Assembly (NCBI RefSeq): GCF_050946515.1
Contig: NZ_JBMNUX010000007.1
Location: forward strand, 1 to 64,000
From: Tractidigestivibacter sp050946515
Lineage (GTDB): Bacteria > Actinomycetota > Coriobacteriia > Coriobacteriales > Atopobiaceae
Length of the DNA stretch: 64,000 nt
Direction: 5' to 3'
Shown here: positions 62,985 to 64,000 of the stretch, piece after piece
Numbering within the stretch: the stretch's first letter is position 1
Layout of the letters: each line of letters opens with the position of its first letter
Notes under the pieces: generated by a model
Told to the model about the DNA's origin: nothing
Databases searched by the model: none
Seen by the model: the letters and a program-made list of their open reading frames with translations, nothing else
Position numbers and translations under genes: made by a program

Positions 62985-63770
62985 CTAGATAAGCCCCAGC
63001 TTCACGCAAGCGTTCCAGATGCCGTCGTTGTCGACGTCGTCGGTCACGATGTCGGCAATCTGCTTCAAGGAGTCCATGCCGTTGCCCATGGCCACGCCCA
63101 GGCCGACGCTCCTCAGCATCCCCTCGTCGTTTCCGCCGTCGCCAAAGGCAATTGCTTGCTCGGGGCTCAAGCCCAGCATGCTCAACATGCGCTTGACGGC
63201 AGGCTCCTTGCCGCCGCCCTTGGGGATCACGTCGCAGAAGGCGTCCGTCCAGCGAGCAAGCTCCACGTTGTCGGTGGCGTCCGTCAAGATGTGGTCGTCT
63301 TTGGGCGGGAAGAACGAGTTGAAGAGATAGATGTCGTTGTCAAGCGCCTGCTCGGGATCGCCAATCTCAAAGAACATGTCAACGCGCTTCTCGTGGTTGG
63401 TCACGATGTCGTTCTTGTACGAGATGTAGCAGCGGTCCTTCTCGATGAAAAGACAGGGGTACAGGCCAGCCTCGGTCTGGCGAACGGCAATCTCGACGTC
63501 GCGCTTGTCATGCGGATGGCTGTAAAGGACCTCGTCGTGCGTGTAGCAAAGCGCCCCGTTGAACGTGATGAAGACCGAGAAGGGCTTCAAGTCAAGCGAG
63601 CCCAGCATGTACGGGGCACGGCCGGTTGCAAGAACGGGCATGATGCCGTTTGCCGCCAGCGCGCGAACTGCTCGCTTTGTTGACTCTGGCTCGCCCTTCT
63701 CCTTGAACGAGAAGAGCGTTCCGTCCACGTCGAAGAACGCCACTTTGATGTCTTTGGGGTCAGCAGCCAC
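62985..63770 (-). CDS. HAD-superfamily Cof-type phosphatase
   Basis: This is about 261 residues. VAFFDVDGTLFSFKEKG is HAD motif I with the two catalytic aspartates, VLATGRAPYML holds motif II, and AIAFGDGGNDEGMLRSVG is motif IV. GVAMGNGMDSLKQIADIVTD is the usual Cof-family end. Such enzymes remove phosphate from small sugar phosphates or flavin precursors. The GTG at 63770 is favoured, since AAAGGA lies seven bases upstream; the ATG at 63788 has no such site but cannot be excluded. Confidence 0.93.
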   Translation of the reverse strand: MAADPKDIKVAFFDVDGTLFSFKEKGEPESTKRAVRALAANGIMPVLATGRAPYMLGSLDLKPFSVFITFNGALCYTHDEVLYSHPHDKRDVEIAVRQTEAGLYPCLFIEKDRCYISYKNDIVTNHEKRVDMFFEIGDPEQALDNDIYLFNSFFPPKDDHILTDATDNVELARWTDAFCDVIPKGGGKEPAVKRMLSMLGLSPEQAIAFGDGGNDEGMLRSVGLGVAMGNGMDSLKQIADIVTDDVDNDGIWNACVKLGLI

Positions 63771-63795
63771 GCGCAATTCCTTTCTCATAGAAAGC

Positions 63796-63823
63796 GAGCG
63801 CCCCGCCAAGCGGCAGGGCGCTC
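63796..63823 (-). terminator. Terminator after leuB
   Basis: GAGCGCC and GGCGCTC form the outer stem, with CCGCC/GGCGG-type pairs inside. On the minus strand GCTTTCT follows. It lies before the HAD gene start. Confidence 0.7.
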
Positions 63824-63868
63824 ACAAGACTAGCATTTTGCAGCAGCGCATCAGGGCAGGTAGCAGCC

Positions 63869-64000
63869 CTACGACAGGGCCTCCACGACCTTATCGCCCA
63901 TCGCGGCGGTGCCAAGCACGTGGTCGGCAGGAGTTGCGTCGTCTGCGATGTCGGCCGTGCGCCATCCCTCGTCCAGAACGCGCGTGACGGCTGCGGCAAC
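63869..64000 (-). CDS. leuB: 3-isopropylmalate dehydrogenase, C-terminal end (partial)
   Basis: Only the last 43 codons are in the window. The frame ends LDEGWRTADIADDATPADHV followed by LGTAAMGDKVVEALS and a stop. The GWRTADI and TAAMGDKVV blocks are the C-terminal signature of the isopropylmalate/isocitrate dehydrogenase family, best matching LeuB of leucine synthesis. The rest lies beyond position 64000. The assignment within the family is probable but rests on a short piece. Confidence 0.75.
   Translation of the reverse strand, partial: VAAAVTRVLDEGWRTADIADDATPADHVLGTAAMGDKVVEALS

Overview
The window is a 64 kb piece of chromosome from a fairly high-GC, anaerobic Gram-positive bacterium. 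Most protein genes have GC-rich third codon positions. There is an oxygen-sensitive class III ribonucleotide reductase (nrdD/nrdG), LuxS/MtnN, a PTS plus GH4 sugar system and a subgroup-1c aspartate aminotransferase. Together these suggest an actinobacterium of the class Coriobacteriia (Olsenella/Atopobium type). The placement is inference, not proof. No rRNA or tRNA gene was recognised.

Region 1 (1-12334) is a complete type I-C CRISPR-Cas locus read on the minus strand. In transcription order it has an upstream regulatory region, cas3, cas5, cas8c, cas7, cas4, cas1, cas2, an AT-rich leader with a promoter, and an array of 61 identical 32-bp repeats with 60 spacers. Its base composition is visibly lower in GC than the rest. 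The most exciting signal lies in front of cas3. A lone degenerate CRISPR repeat keeps its hairpin and the GGATTGAAAC handle. A 33-nt pseudo-spacer follows, then a terminator hairpin. The pseudo-spacer seed matches a TTC-flanked site lying between the -10 and -35 boxes of the cas promoter, with mismatches exactly at positions 6 and 12, the positions type I Cascade flips out. This is the design expected of a CreR-type autorepressor RNA. A crRNA-like guide would let Cascade shut off its own operon, and would release it when Cascade is titrated or inhibited.

Region 2 (12335-25700, minus strand) holds core genes: rsmI, a GH5-like protein that has lost both catalytic glutamates, queD, ricT with a very long basic tail, holB, tmk, an archaeal-looking topA with four zinc ribbons, tatC, a long-tailed tatA, a STAS-domain protein, a TPR membrane protein and an aspartate aminotransferase.

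Region 3 (25700-37600) holds a small unknown gene, nhaA, a DUF1836 regulator, a DegV protein, the overlapping mtnN-luxS pair, mscS, pcrA, a U32 peptidase, a low-molecular-weight phosphatase and two overlapping RpiR-type sugar regulators. Two large inverted repeats of one shared motif sit between pcrA and the U32 gene.

Region 4 (37600-47300) has a PTS IIBC transporter and a GH4 6-phospho-alpha-glucosidase with a 19-bp palindrome upstream, plus uppP, a universal stress protein, a secreted coiled-coil cell-wall hydrolase and an M16C peptidase.

Region 5 (47300-56500) has a nitroreductase, an aminotransferase, nrdD/nrdG separated by a big hairpin, a YgjP-type metallopeptidase, a small membrane protein, coaX and an OPT transporter. 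Region 6 (56500-64000) has a PatB-type C-S lyase, a five-gene amino-acid ABC transporter operon ending in an Amt-PII fusion with a riboswitch-like leader, a HAD phosphatase, and the 3' end of leuB. The solute-binding protein of that operon carries a Tat signal, which links it to the tatA/tatC pair of Region 2.
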